From positions 30,372-94,371 of the forward strand of contig JBCBKP010000008.1 of assembly GCA_038521625.1 (NCBI GenBank): DNA of 64,000 nucleotides, read 5' to 3'. Numbering within the stretch: the stretch's first letter is position 1; every line of letters begins with the position of its first letter. A program made the translations under genes and the position numbers. Positions 8,731 through 17,857 of this stretch are shown one piece after another. Under the pieces are notes generated by a model that saw nothing but the letters and a program-made list of their open reading frames with translations, searched no databases and had not been told where the DNA came from. Source of the DNA: JBCBKP01 sp038521625 (GTDB lineage Bacteria > Planctomycetota > Phycisphaerae > Phycisphaerales > UBA1924).

Positions 8731-9581
8731 TCGGATCGTCGTTGACACTGCTGCTGGCCCAGGAAGCGGCGGCAACGCCGGACCAGTCCCTGCTCGACTA
8801 TGTCGCGCAGGGTCGTGAGATCGGGCTGATCATCATCCTGATCTCGCTGGTCGCCGTCGGGCTGATCATCGCTCAGCTCGTGCTGCTGCGGCTGCGCCGG
8901 CTCGCGCCGGAGCAGCACGCCGATGCGCTTCGTCAGCTGCTCGGGCGCCGCGACGTACCGGGCGCGATCGCCTTCAGCGGGCGCCAGGAGAACGATTCGA
9001 TGATCTCCCGCACGATCGGTGCGGCGCTGCGCCGCTGCGCGAGATCGCCGTTCGGATTGCTCGAATTGGGAGGGGCCGTCGAAGAGGCGGGCCAGCGCGA
9101 GATGTCGCGCGCCGGTCGGCTGACCGATGCGCTCGGCGTGCTCGCCGCCATCGCCCCCATGCTGGGACTGCTCGGGACGGTGGTCGGCATGGTCGGCGCG
9201 TTCCAGACCGTCAGCGTCTCACAGGGCCCGGTGGAGCCCGACGCGCTCGCCGGCAACATCTCGCAGGCCCTGATCACCACCGTGCTCGGGCTGCTGGTCG
9301 CGATCCCGTGCACGGCCGCGCACGCGTTCCTGCGCTCCCGCGCCGAGTCGATCGGGCACGACCTGGCCGAGGTGCTCGAGGAGCTGATCGCACCGCTCCA
9401 GTCGGGCCAGCAGACGCGACCCCAGCCGGCCCCGGCGGGCCAGCAGGGCGCCGCGCGTCCCGTCCCCGCGCCCCAGGGCGCCCAGCCGGCGCCGAAGCCG
9501 GCAGCGGCCGCGCCCGCTCAGCCCGGACAGGCGGGCTCGATCGTCGGACCGCGCGTGCCGCACCCGGGGACGAACGCGTGA
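8727..9581 (+). CDS. MotA/TolQ/ExbB proton channel family protein
   Basis: A 284-residue protein with the three-helix ExbB/TolQ layout. One helix lies near residues 32-55. A cytoplasmic domain follows, then paired helices near 134-160 (LGVLAAIAPMLGLLGTVVGMV) and 178-200 (ISQALITTVLGLLVAIP), which form the proton channel with ExbD. ExbB pentamers with ExbD dimers turn proton flow into mechanical work on envelope partners. The C-terminal 60 residues are an unusual Pro/Ala/Gln tail absent from classical ExbB. It starts within the previous stop (ATGA). Confidence 0.9.
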   Translation: MIGSSLTLLLAQEAAATPDQSLLDYVAQGREIGLIIILISLVAVGLIIAQLVLLRLRRLAPEQHADALRQLLGRRDVPGAIAFSGRQENDSMISRTIGAALRRCARSPFGLLELGGAVEEAGQREMSRAGRLTDALGVLAAIAPMLGLLGTVVGMVGAFQTVSVSQGPVEPDALAGNISQALITTVLGLLVAIPCTAAHAFLRSRAESIGHDLAEVLEELIAPLQSGQQTRPQPAPAGQQGAARPVPAPQGAQPAPKPAAAAPAQPGQAGSIVGPRVPHPGTNA

Positions 9582-9994
9582 AGCTGACCGCGGCGCGCAA
9601 GAAGCGGATGCTCGGGTTCGATATGACGCCGATGATCGACGTCGTGCTGCAGCTCATCATCTTCTTCCTGTTCACCTCGCAGTTCGGGCGCGTGAGCCCG
9701 ACGCCGGTCGATCTCCCCCGCCAGGCGGGCGAGCGTGATGTCGAGGCGGCCCCGGCCGACATCGTCGTGGATCTCCTGGCCGACGGCTCGCTGGAGCTCG
9801 ACGGGCGCCCGATCACGCGGACGCGGGTCGTCGCCCGCGCGAGCACGCTCCGCGCGAGCGGAGTCGACCCCGTCGTCATCGTCCGGGCCGATCGCGCGAT
9901 GCGGGCCGGCCCGCTGAACGACCTCGCGGTTGCGCTCTCCGAGGCCGGTGTGCGTCGCTGGCGGTTGGCGACCGAGCCGGCGGGGGGTGGCTGA
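9578..9994 (+). CDS. Biopolymer transport protein ExbD/TolR (copy 1)
   Basis: A 138-residue protein with a short cytoplasmic N-terminus, one membrane helix and a periplasmic ExbD/TolR domain. MTPMIDVVLQLIIFFLF carries the conserved proton-relay aspartate (D21). The GTG start overlaps the exbB stop (GTGA). The protein pairs with the second ExbD encoded immediately downstream, so the motor may hold a heterodimer of ExbD subunits. Confidence 0.9.
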   Translation: MKLTAARKKRMLGFDMTPMIDVVLQLIIFFLFTSQFGRVSPTPVDLPRQAGERDVEAAPADIVVDLLADGSLELDGRPITRTRVVARASTLRASGVDPVVIVRADRAMRAGPLNDLAVALSEAGVRRWRLATEPAGGG

Positions 9995-10404
9995 TGCGGC
10001 TCACGGCCCGGCGCCCGGAGCACGGCGTGGAGCTCCCGATCACGCCGCTCATCGACGTCGTGTTCCTGCTGCTGATCTTCTTCCTCGTCACGGCGAGCTT
10101 CTCGACCCCGCAGGACCAGCTCTCGGCGGGGCTGATCTCCGAGGACGGCGGGTCGGGCCGCGTCGATCTGCTCCCGCAGATCGTTCTCGTGAGCGCCGAC
10201 GCGGACGGCGCACCGAGCTACACGATCGGATCGCGCACCGTGGGCGATGAGGCGGCCCTGCGCGAGATCCTGGAGAGGCTCCCGAAGGAGCCGGGCGTGA
10301 TCCTCCGAGTGTCGAACAGCGCGGGAATCAAGCACGTTGCGGCGGGGATGCAGGCCGCGTTCGACGCCGGGTTCACGAGGCGGAGCTATGTGGCGGGTCG
10401 CTAG
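9994..10404 (+). CDS. Biopolymer transport protein ExbD/TolR (copy 2)
   Basis: A 136-residue second ExbD. The helix ITPLIDVVFLLLIFFLV has the proton-relay aspartate again at residue 21, followed by a periplasmic domain. Its ATG shares one base with the previous stop (TGATG). It is clearly diverged from copy 1 outside the helix, so this is an old pair rather than a recent duplication. Two exbD genes after exbB is a known arrangement in TonB-related systems. Confidence 0.9.
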   Translation: MRLTARRPEHGVELPITPLIDVVFLLLIFFLVTASFSTPQDQLSAGLISEDGGSGRVDLLPQIVLVSADADGAPSYTIGSRTVGDEAALREILERLPKEPGVILRVSNSAGIKHVAAGMQAAFDAGFTRRSYVAGR

Positions 10405-12985
10405 CGCGGTGATCGTGACGCTCGCGGCCGGGACCGCCGCGCAGCGGACGACCGACCCGGTCGAACGCTATCTCATCCACGCGGGGCTCCCCGACGTGCT
10501 CGGGGCGCACCTGCGCGCCCGACTCGACGCGACGACGCCGACCGAACGCCGGGCGGCGGCCGAGCGTCTCGCGGCGCATTACGCGGAGCGGCTCGCGATC
10601 GAGCGCGACCCCGACAAGGCCGCCCTGATCTCTGACGCGGCGTTCGCCCTGCTCCGAGACGTGCCGGAGATCAATCTCCCTTCGCTGCGCATCCAGCTGG
10701 CCAGGGCGAGGTACGCGGACGCGGAACGCGCCGCCGAGCGATGGCGGCTCAGGCTCATCGACGAGGACGAGCGGGACGCCGCGGCGGCGCTGCTCGACGA
10801 GATCGGCGGCGAACTCGCGGCGACCTTCAACGGGCTCGACAGGCGCGCGCGGACGCTCGAGCGCCGGCTCGCCGGCTCGACGCGGGACGCAGAGAATGAC
10901 CGCGCCGAGCTGAGAGAGCTCGTCCGGCAGCGCTCGCTCTCCGCGTACTACGGCGGGTGGTCGCACTACTACGTCGCGCTGCTGTCCGGGAATCGTGCGA
11001 GCGCCGGGGAAGCGCTGCGTCTGTTCGGATCTCTCCTGAACGCGGACGGCGATCGGCCGACGCTCGAGCGGCTCGTTCGGGGTCAGCTCGTCCTGGAGCA
11101 CGTCGCGCGCGCCGCGCTCGGCTCGGCCCTGGCCTACGCGCTGCTGGACGAGCACGAGCTCGCCCGGGCGTGGATCAACGAGATCGCGCGCAGCGGCGAG
11201 CTGCCCGACTCGGTCAGGCGGCAGATCTTCTCGAGGCGCGCCGAGGTTCTGGTACGCGCGGGCCGGTGGGACGCGCTGCGCTCGGTCGTCGCCGACCACC
11301 GGTCGGCGAGCGAGGGCTCGCTCGGCGTGCTCGAGGCGAGGCTGCTGGCCGTCACGGCGCTCGAGGCGATGGACGACTTCCGTCGGGCCGAGTCGCGCCG
11401 CGAGCTGGCCGAGCCGATCGTCGGCGTCGCGGTCGCGGACCTGATCGATCGCGGCGAGGCGGCGCAGGTCGTCGACATCGCACGCCGGTTCGGCACGCTC
11501 CCGCTCGACGACGACGGCTTCATCGGTCGATACGTGCGCGGCATCGTGGCGTTCCAGTCCGCACGCGATGGCGCCGGGTTCGACCCGTTCACCCTCGAGG
11601 CCCGCACGCTCGATGCGGAGCCGCGACGACTGTTCACCGAAGCCGCGGACCTGCTCGACGGCGCCTTCATCGCCGACAACGCCGAACGGTTCCCGGGCGA
11701 GCGACAGCGCTGCGGGCTGCTGGCGGGGGTCGCGCGCTTCTACGCGGGCGACGCCGAGCGAGCGGCGGCGAGGTTCGAGGCCGCGTACGGCGCCGACGAG
11801 TCCGGGCAGCTCGCGGACGACGCGCTCTGGTCGGCCGTGATCGCGATGCAGCGCACCGGGCGCGAGGCCGAAGCCCTCCCGCTCGCCAGGCTGTTCATCG
11901 AGCGATTCCCGGCTGGCGAGCGCGCGATCCGCCTGCTCCTGCGATCGCCCGATCTCGAGATCGATCCCGAGCGCGTCGCGGAGGTGCTGCTGCGGGTCGA
12001 TCCGCAGTCCTCGCTCTGGGGCGTCAGCCGCCGCCGGCTCGCGTCGGTTTACTACGCCATCTTCCGCGAGGCGGCGCCCGACGACCGCGAGGCGGAGAGC
12101 GCACGATTCCTCGCGGCGGCCGACGCCGCGCTGCGCGTGGAACTCGAAGAGCTCGCGGTCGGGGGGGGATCCGAGGCCGCCCAGGCCGTGATCCGGCGCG
12201 CGCGGCAGATTCTCGATGCCGCCTTCGCGACGCTCAAGGCTCCCGATCTGACGCGCGCCACGCTCGCCTTCGATGCCGTCGACGAGGCGCGGACGCGCGG
12301 CTCGATCTCGATCGAGCCCGGGGTCGAGGACGAGCTGACGCTCCGCCGGATGCAGCTCGCGGACGCGACCGGGAACGGCGTGCTCGCGGTGTCGCTGCTG
12401 GAGCAGCTCGAATCGCGCGGCTCACCGCTCGCCGCCTCGGCTTCGCGCCTGCGGCTCCAGCGTGTCTATCAGAGCTGGCAGGACGGCGAGATCCGCGGAA
12501 TCGACGGCCCGCGGGAGACGATCGGCGCGGCGCTCAGGCTGTCGCCGCAGCTCGGGGACTCGGGCGCGGCGCTGGGCGAGATCGAGGCGCCGGTGCTCGC
12601 GGTCGTTCTCGAGGCCGCCGCGGCGGTCTGGTCGTTCGAGAACGACGCGGAAATCGGTGAGATCGGCGTTCGGGCGGGGCTCGAGCTCGTACGCCGGCGG
12701 GCCGCCAGCGAGGCGGCGCTGATCCGACTCGCGAGCCTCGCCGAGGCGAGCGGGCGGCTCGACGCCGCATCGTCGTCCTGGTCACGGCTCTCGCTGGCCC
12801 GCGCCGCAGGCACCGACGCCTGGTTCGAGGCGCGGCACGAGCTCTTCCGGCTGCTCGCGCAGAGCGACGAGACGGTCGCACGCAACGCGCTGATCCAGCA
12901 CATGGCGCTCTACCCCGGCGGCGGACCCGCGCCGTGGGGTGAACGGATCCGTCGGATCGCGGACCGCCTGGGAGCGAATCCGTGA
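10388..12985 (+). CDS. Large secreted helical-repeat protein, ExbB/ExbD operon
   Basis: An 865-residue protein with an N-terminal signal peptide (VASAVIVTLAAGTAAQ, cleaved near residue 19). The body is almost entirely Ala/Arg/Glu/Leu-rich helices of TPR-like spacing, for instance ARFYAGDAERAAARFEAAYG near 455. No catalytic motif is visible. The ATG at 10388 overlaps the exbD copy 2 end by 17 bases and has CGAGG seven bases upstream. TPR solenoids in the periplasm often act as scaffolds, and a scaffold driven by the ExbB/ExbD motor is the simplest inference. The gene is not a recognisable TolA or TonB. Confidence 0.7.
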   Translation: MWRVASAVIVTLAAGTAAQRTTDPVERYLIHAGLPDVLGAHLRARLDATTPTERRAAAERLAAHYAERLAIERDPDKAALISDAAFALLRDVPEINLPSLRIQLARARYADAERAAERWRLRLIDEDERDAAAALLDEIGGELAATFNGLDRRARTLERRLAGSTRDAENDRAELRELVRQRSLSAYYGGWSHYYVALLSGNRASAGEALRLFGSLLNADGDRPTLERLVRGQLVLEHVARAALGSALAYALLDEHELARAWINEIARSGELPDSVRRQIFSRRAEVLVRAGRWDALRSVVADHRSASEGSLGVLEARLLAVTALEAMDDFRRAESRRELAEPIVGVAVADLIDRGEAAQVVDIARRFGTLPLDDDGFIGRYVRGIVAFQSARDGAGFDPFTLEARTLDAEPRRLFTEAADLLDGAFIADNAERFPGERQRCGLLAGVARFYAGDAERAAARFEAAYGADESGQLADDALWSAVIAMQRTGREAEALPLARLFIERFPAGERAIRLLLRSPDLEIDPERVAEVLLRVDPQSSLWGVSRRRLASVYYAIFREAAPDDREAESARFLAAADAALRVELEELAVGGGSEAAQAVIRRARQILDAAFATLKAPDLTRATLAFDAVDEARTRGSISIEPGVEDELTLRRMQLADATGNGVLAVSLLEQLESRGSPLAASASRLRLQRVYQSWQDGEIRGIDGPRETIGAALRLSPQLGDSGAALGEIEAPVLAVVLEAAAAVWSFENDAEIGEIGVRAGLELVRRRAASEAALIRLASLAEASGRLDAASSSWSRLSLARAAGTDAWFEARHELFRLLAQSDETVARNALIQHMALYPGGGPAPWGERIRRIADRLGANP

Positions 12986-15744
12986 CGGGACGGGGAGAGC
13001 CACGCATCGCCGCAGGCCGGCCGATCGACGTCTCGCCGATCGAGCGTTTTCTCGGCGCGATGGCCGCGCGGGGCGGGGCGCACCGTCTCCTCGATGTCCG
13101 TTCGGACGAGCGTGCCCGAGCGCGGATCGAAGCGGCGCTGAACCGGAGGCTCGATCAGCTTGATCGGCATCCCGCCGGCGCCAGCCCCGCGGCCGATGAA
13201 GTCCGAATGGCGCTCTTCGCCGCGGCCGCCGAGCTGCTCTCCGGCGCCGCGCCCGAGCCCGTCGGCGCGGCCGGCGAACCGGCGGCGGCCTCGACGCCGG
13301 GTGACGCGACGCGTCCGCCGTGGCTCGAACCGGCGCTGCGCGCGGTCGTCGCGAGCAGCCGCGGATGGAACAAGGACGCGGCGCGTCGGCTGGCGATGAT
13401 CGCCGCGCTCAAGGGCCGCTCGCCGTCTCAGCTCGCTTCCGATATCCGGGCACGCGGCGTTGTCGAACCCGAGGCGAGGCCTGCGACCTCACCGGATCCG
13501 CGGTCGCCGACGCTGACGTCGTCTCCCGAGACGCCCAGCGACGAGGGACAGACGCGGGGTGGTGGGTCGAACGCGCCGAGCGGTCTGCTCGCGATGGTGG
13601 CGCTCGTGGCCATCATCTCGGTCGTCGGCGGCCTGGTGTGGGGCGTGCTGGGCACGTCGAGCCCGGCCACCGAACCCAGGATCGACGGGGACGGCTCGTC
13701 CGGGGCGACCGATCGGGTGGCGTCGCGGTCCGATGCACGCGACCGGGACGCGGACGCGCGTCCGTCGGTGGCGCTGCCGCCCCCGCCCCCTTCGAATGAT
13801 CGTGATCTCCGACAGCCCGAGGCGCTCCTGGCGGAGCTGCGCGGGGCGCTCCGGGATATCGAGATCTCGCCAGCGGACGCCGCCGACCGCTTCGAGCGCG
13901 CGGCGGTCTCGCTGATGGCCCATTGGGACGAATTCGAGCCGCCGGCGCGCCGGCAGATGCACGCGACCATCATCGCGTTCCTCTTCGCCGCGGCCCCGAA
14001 CCGGGAGCTGGCCTCGTCGGTGGTCGCGACGCTCGCGGAGCCGCTCGAGAGCCTCGGCGGCCCGCAACTGCCGCGGCCCGCGGAGCTCGCCACGATCGTC
14101 TGGTCGGCCGGGTTCGGCACGAGGGCGCTGAGCGAGCCGGAGCTGCCGGTCACGCTCGCGCTGGTGCTCGATCCGGGGCTGTCGGTGGCTGGCGGCGGAT
14201 TCGATTCCGGCGCCGTCGCGGGAATCCGGACCATCGCCGAGCAGCTCGCGCGCCTCGGCGCCGGGCCCGCGCATTGGAGGCGCTGGGCCGACCTCGTCGG
14301 CGCGATCACCGCCGGACAGCCCTCGCTCAGAGACGCTCTCGTGCAGCGTGGGATCGAGCGCATGCTCCTGGGGACCGCGGACACCCAGTCCGACCCGGAC
14401 GCCCGGTCGACGGTGTCGCTGCTGGCCGAACGTCTGGATTGGTCGAGCGGCGGGGGCTCCCGACGCTGGCTGCTGGCGCTGCTGCTCGACCCCGGATTCG
14501 ACTCGGCCGACCTCAACGCCCTCACCGCCGCGATTGTGGGGAGGACCAGCGCGAGCGGCGTCGATCCCTCGATGATTCTCCCGCCCTCCGCCGGCGACGA
14601 CGAACGCGCGGGTCTGCGCGCCCGCTACGCCGCCGCGTGGGGGATCGAGGCGGACGCCGAGCGACGCGAGGTTCTTGCCACGCTGCGCGCCGAGTTCAAC
14701 CGGCCGCTGGAAGCCGAGCGATTCGATTCGATGACCGACGCCGAGGCGATCGCGGACGCGGCGTCCTTCGCTCGCGGCAGCGCGGCCGCAGCTCTTCTCT
14801 GGCGAGGCCGCGATGACGAGTCCAAGACGATCGCCGAGAATGCACGCGAGCCGATCGAGAATCTGCTCTCCCAATCTCAGCGCCGGGTCGAGCAGAACGT
14901 CCCATCGGGCGCCGTCGGAGACGCCTCCTGGGCACGCCGGTACCTGGAACTCGGCCGCGCAGCCGGACCGCGCATCGATCTGATCATCGAGCTCGGCAAC
15001 ACCCGGGGCCCCCTCGGCACCGTGAACGCCGAGGTCCTCGTGGCCGAGGCGCTGCGCGGATCGCCATCCGAGGTCCGAGACGAGGCTCGCCGGCTGATCG
15101 AACTCGTCGGGCCCGACGACACGTTCCTTCTGAACGCCGCGCTGGAGCAGTTCGATCAGACGCCGCGATCGCCGGTGGCTGTCTCGCTCTTCCGGTACCT
15201 CGCCGATCTCGACGCGAGCGCTCTTCCCGGGCCCCGCACCGACGCCTGGGAGATCGCCATCCGGCGTGCGCTCTCGGGGCGGCTGCTCGCGAGGCTCGCC
15301 GCCGGCGGACCGCTGGGCGCCGTCGACGCGCTCGCCGACCAGCTCGCCGACGCGTACGAGATCGCGCTCCGCGGCGGGGGCTCCGCGGCGCCACGAGGGG
15401 CGGATTCGTTGGAGGGGCTGATCGCCGACGCCCGCTCGGCTTGGCCCGTGGTCTCGGGTGCCGAGGCGGCGGGCGGGGGCTCGCCAGAGGGGCGTCTCGC
15501 CGCTCGGCTCCGAATCGCCCGCGGGCCGATCCAGCGTGTGCTCGCCCACCAACTCGCCCTGGTCGAGACGGCCGCCGCGGCCGTCCGAGCCGAGCGTCCC
15601 GCGGCAGAATCGGCGATCGATCGGGCCGTCGCGGACCTCGAACGGTCTCTGCTTGACGCCGATCGCGTGACCATCCAGATCCGCCAAGCCGAGGCCGCGC
15701 GACTGCGCGTGTGGCTCGCCAGGCTCGAGGGAGTGCTCAGATGA
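12982..15744 (+). CDS. Large single-pass membrane protein, ExbB/ExbD operon
   Basis: A 920-residue protein. A cytoplasmic domain of about 195 residues comes first, with motif NRRLDQLDRHPAG and a following helical segment. One membrane helix lies near residues 199-222 (LLAMVALVAIISVVGGLVWG), followed by a Ser/Thr/Asp linker with a PPPPPP run near 266. About 640 helical residues are predicted outside the membrane. The GTG start overlaps the previous stop (GTGA). With cytoplasmic and periplasmic parts it has the topology expected of an energy-transducing or signalling arm, but it lacks TonB or TolA signatures. I do not recognise the family. Confidence 0.7.
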   Translation: MTGRGEPRIAAGRPIDVSPIERFLGAMAARGGAHRLLDVRSDERARARIEAALNRRLDQLDRHPAGASPAADEVRMALFAAAAELLSGAAPEPVGAAGEPAAASTPGDATRPPWLEPALRAVVASSRGWNKDAARRLAMIAALKGRSPSQLASDIRARGVVEPEARPATSPDPRSPTLTSSPETPSDEGQTRGGGSNAPSGLLAMVALVAIISVVGGLVWGVLGTSSPATEPRIDGDGSSGATDRVASRSDARDRDADARPSVALPPPPPSNDRDLRQPEALLAELRGALRDIEISPADAADRFERAAVSLMAHWDEFEPPARRQMHATIIAFLFAAAPNRELASSVVATLAEPLESLGGPQLPRPAELATIVWSAGFGTRALSEPELPVTLALVLDPGLSVAGGGFDSGAVAGIRTIAEQLARLGAGPAHWRRWADLVGAITAGQPSLRDALVQRGIERMLLGTADTQSDPDARSTVSLLAERLDWSSGGGSRRWLLALLLDPGFDSADLNALTAAIVGRTSASGVDPSMILPPSAGDDERAGLRARYAAAWGIEADAERREVLATLRAEFNRPLEAERFDSMTDAEAIADAASFARGSAAAALLWRGRDDESKTIAENAREPIENLLSQSQRRVEQNVPSGAVGDASWARRYLELGRAAGPRIDLIIELGNTRGPLGTVNAEVLVAEALRGSPSEVRDEARRLIELVGPDDTFLLNAALEQFDQTPRSPVAVSLFRYLADLDASALPGPRTDAWEIAIRRALSGRLLARLAAGGPLGAVDALADQLADAYEIALRGGGSAAPRGADSLEGLIADARSAWPVVSGAEAAGGGSPEGRLAARLRIARGPIQRVLAHQLALVETAAAAVRAERPAAESAIDRAVADLERSLLDADRVTIQIRQAEAARLRVWLARLEGVLR

Positions 15745-16613
15745 CACGGCTGATGATCCTCGTCGCGGCCCTCTCGTCCGTCGCGCTGGCGCAGCCCGAC
15801 TATTCCGCGCTCGAAGCGAGACTGCCGGGGCTGCGCGACCGGCTCGAGTCGCTCGATCCACGCCGCTCGCTCGACTACCTCGAACTCGGTGAGGAGGTCG
15901 CCGCCGAGGCGTTCGGAGCGGACGAGCGGCGACTCGCCATCACGCTGTTGGCCCTCGCCTTCGATCGGGCCCGGAGATCTCCAGAGCCGGGATCGATCCC
16001 CTCGTCCGCGGCGCTCGCGCTCGCGGATATCACCGCGGAACCGAACACGCGGGAGTGGCTTCGCTCGCTGGCGGTGTCGCTCCAGGACACCGCGCCGGTC
16101 TCGGGCGCGAGACCCGCCCGCGAGACGGGCGGTGTCGACGCGACCGCGCTCCAAGCCGCGCGGATCCTCGCGATGCTCCGGGCTGGCAACGGGAACGCGG
16201 CCAAGCGGCTGCTCAGAGACGATCCGACTCGTCGCTTGCTCGAGCGATTCCGGCGCATCGCGATCCCGCAGGGCGGATCGCTGCTGCAGGTTCTCGACGA
16301 CCAGGCCGACTTCTGGCCCTGCCCGGAATGCCGCAACGACCGAATTGTCCGAGAGCGCGTCAACGACGAGATCCGCACGCGGCTCTGCAACACATGCGGG
16401 GGCAGCCCGGGCTGGGCGCCAGACCCGGCAACGTTCCGCGGCGTTCTGCGGTTGGAATCCCGTCTGCTCAGGGGCGTGCAGACGTCCTGGTCGGCGCAGC
16501 TTGCGCTCGACCGCGGCGAGCCGCTCCGCGATCTCGATCCCGAGGCCCTCCCCGGCCTCCTCGGCGTCGACGTTTCGCGCGTCCGGTTCGATGCGGGCGA
16601 GTGGCGCCCGTAG
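15741..16613 (+). CDS. Secreted zinc-ribbon protein, last gene of ExbB/ExbD operon
   Basis: A 290-residue protein with a signal peptide (MILVAALSSVALA, cleavage after AQ near residue 18). The middle is helical. A four-cysteine zinc ribbon lies around residues 193-223 (CPEC ... CNTCGG). Cys pairs of this type in a secreted protein are less usual, because ribbons are commonly cytoplasmic, so here they may bind metal or form disulfides. The ATG overlaps the previous stop (ATGA). The stop TAG is also the start of a TAGACT hexamer that may serve the next gene. Confidence 0.68.
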   Translation: MTRLMILVAALSSVALAQPDYSALEARLPGLRDRLESLDPRRSLDYLELGEEVAAEAFGADERRLAITLLALAFDRARRSPEPGSIPSSAALALADITAEPNTREWLRSLAVSLQDTAPVSGARPARETGGVDATALQAARILAMLRAGNGNAAKRLLRDDPTRRLLERFRRIAIPQGGSLLQVLDDQADFWPCPECRNDRIVRERVNDEIRTRLCNTCGGSPGWAPDPATFRGVLRLESRLLRGVQTSWSAQLALDRGEPLRDLDPEALPGLLGVDVSRVRFDAGEWRP

Positions 16614-16616
16614 ACT
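16611..16616 (+). promoter_or_regulatory. -10-like TAGACT upstream of tRNA-binding protein gene
   Basis: TAGACT overlaps the stop codon of the preceding gene and lies 29 bases before the ATG at 16646. The same hexamer stands before three other genes in the window (44353, 47708, 48396), which supports a promoter role. Confidence 0.4.
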
Positions 16617-16645
16617 CGCGCCCCGATCGAACCACGGAGCACGAC

Positions 16646-17014
16646 ATGGCCGAGCAGACCATCAAACCGCAGATCGCCTTCGACGACTTCGCCAAGGTCG
16701 ATCTCCGCGTCGCGAGGATCACCCAGGCGGAGGCGCACCCCAACGCCGACCGCCTGCTCAAGCTGCAACTCGACGACGGCTCGGGGGAGCCGAGGCAGAT
16801 CTGCGCCGGCGTCAAGGGCTACTACGAGCCCGACGAGCTCGTCGGTCGCCACATCGTCATCGTTGCCAATCTGGCGCCGCGCACGATCCGGGGCGAGGAA
16901 TCGCGCGGCATGCTTCTCGCGGCGAGCGACGCGCCGAAGGGCGACGCAGGCGAGCGCAACGTGATCCTGCTCACCCCGATGAGCGAGATCGAGCCGGGCT
17001 CGGTCGTGTCCTGA
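16646..17014 (+). CDS. Stand-alone tRNA-binding domain protein (MetRS C-terminal/CsaA-like)
   Basis: A 122-residue OB-fold protein matching the C-terminal tRNA-binding domain of methionyl-tRNA synthetase. Key stretches are FDDFAKVDLRVARI, HPNADRLLKLQL, ICAGVKGYY and VIVANLAPRTIRGEESRGML. In many bacteria this domain is fused to MetG. Separate versions exist as CsaA-like chaperones or as a MetRS beta subunit. Here it stands alone behind its own leader, with GGAG before the ATG. Whether it binds tRNA with MetRS in trans or acts as a chaperone cannot be decided. It converges with the next gene, 12 bases apart. Confidence 0.85.
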   Translation: MAEQTIKPQIAFDDFAKVDLRVARITQAEAHPNADRLLKLQLDDGSGEPRQICAGVKGYYEPDELVGRHIVIVANLAPRTIRGEESRGMLLAASDAPKGDAGERNVILLTPMSEIEPGSVVS

Positions 17015-17026
17015 TCGCCGGCCCGG

Positions 17027-17857
17027 TCAGAATTCGCCGCGGTCCGGCCCCCGCCAACGCCGGCGATTCTCGCCGTCACCGTCGCGGAACGGACGCCGCG
17101 GGGGGCCGCCCTCCAGAAGACGCCGCAGTTCAAGGTCCACCACGTCGTCACGCTCGCCCCGCCGGGCGTCGAGCCGCTCGGCCTGCTCGGTAAGCCGCTG
17201 GCGGAATCGCTCGATCTGGAGTCGCTCGACGGCGAGCCGTGCATCGAACTGGGCGCCGATGGCCTCGCGGAGGCGATCGAGCGTGTCGGGGTCCTGGCGG
17301 AACGCCCAGGCCGCCTGGCGGACCTCGATCGCCGCTCGGAGTTCATCGAGGCGGAGGGTCGTGAGCTCGGGATCCCGCTCGAACGAGATCATGTGTGGGT
17401 AGACCCGGCTCGCGAACCCGTTCATGAACTGCTCGCCCCGGGCGCCGCCGAGCGCGGCCAGCTTCTCCATGCTCTCGGTCAGATTCGGGAGCTTCTCGCG
17501 GGCGAACGAGAGCACGTCGGCCCGCTGCTCGTCGCTCAGCTCGGGCGGTGCCTCGTCCCGGAACGGGTTCGCCCCGTCGCGGGCGCGGCGCGCCCGTTCG
17601 AAGAGCCGACGAACCCCCTCGCCGACGACGCGTGGATCCTCACCGTTCTCGAGCCGCTGCTGCGCGTTGAGGAACCGGGCCTCGAGCATCCGAGCGAACG
17701 CGAGGCCTCGCTCGATCGCCGCGCTCGGATCTTCTGGCCGGCCGCCGATCTCGGCATCCGCGGGGCGCGCGCGCTGCGGCTGACCGGCGATGCCACCGAG
17801 CGCGACCAGCCCGCAGAGACCGAGCGCCGCCAGCCAGATCCGTCGAGATCGTGTCAC
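17027..17857 (-). CDS. Secreted helical protein, third gene of sigma operon
   Basis: A 276-residue protein. Its basic N-terminus and hydrophobic segment (IWLAALGLCGLVALGGIA) are a signal peptide or anchor. The rest is long amphipathic helices with many Arg and Glu, similar in style to periplasmic Spy/CpxP-type stress sensors but without a firm match. The GTG start at 17857 overlaps the stop of the anti-sigma-like gene (GTGA), and a GGAGG lies six bases upstream inside that gene's end. The order sigma, single-TM regulator, periplasmic helical protein suggests an envelope stress circuit. The function is inferred only from that context. Confidence 0.62.
   Translation of the reverse strand: MTRSRRIWLAALGLCGLVALGGIAGQPQRARPADAEIGGRPEDPSAAIERGLAFARMLEARFLNAQQRLENGEDPRVVGEGVRRLFERARRARDGANPFRDEAPPELSDEQRADVLSFAREKLPNLTESMEKLAALGGARGEQFMNGFASRVYPHMISFERDPELTTLRLDELRAAIEVRQAAWAFRQDPDTLDRLREAIGAQFDARLAVERLQIERFRQRLTEQAERLDARRGERDDVVDLELRRLLEGGPPRRPFRDGDGENRRRWRGPDRGEF

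Noticed and set aside
13489..15861. Minus-strand open frame of 790 codons opposite the 920-residue gene
   Set aside because: Its composition is Arg/Gly/Pro-rich without domains, while the plus strand has signal peptide, membrane helix and coupled starts.
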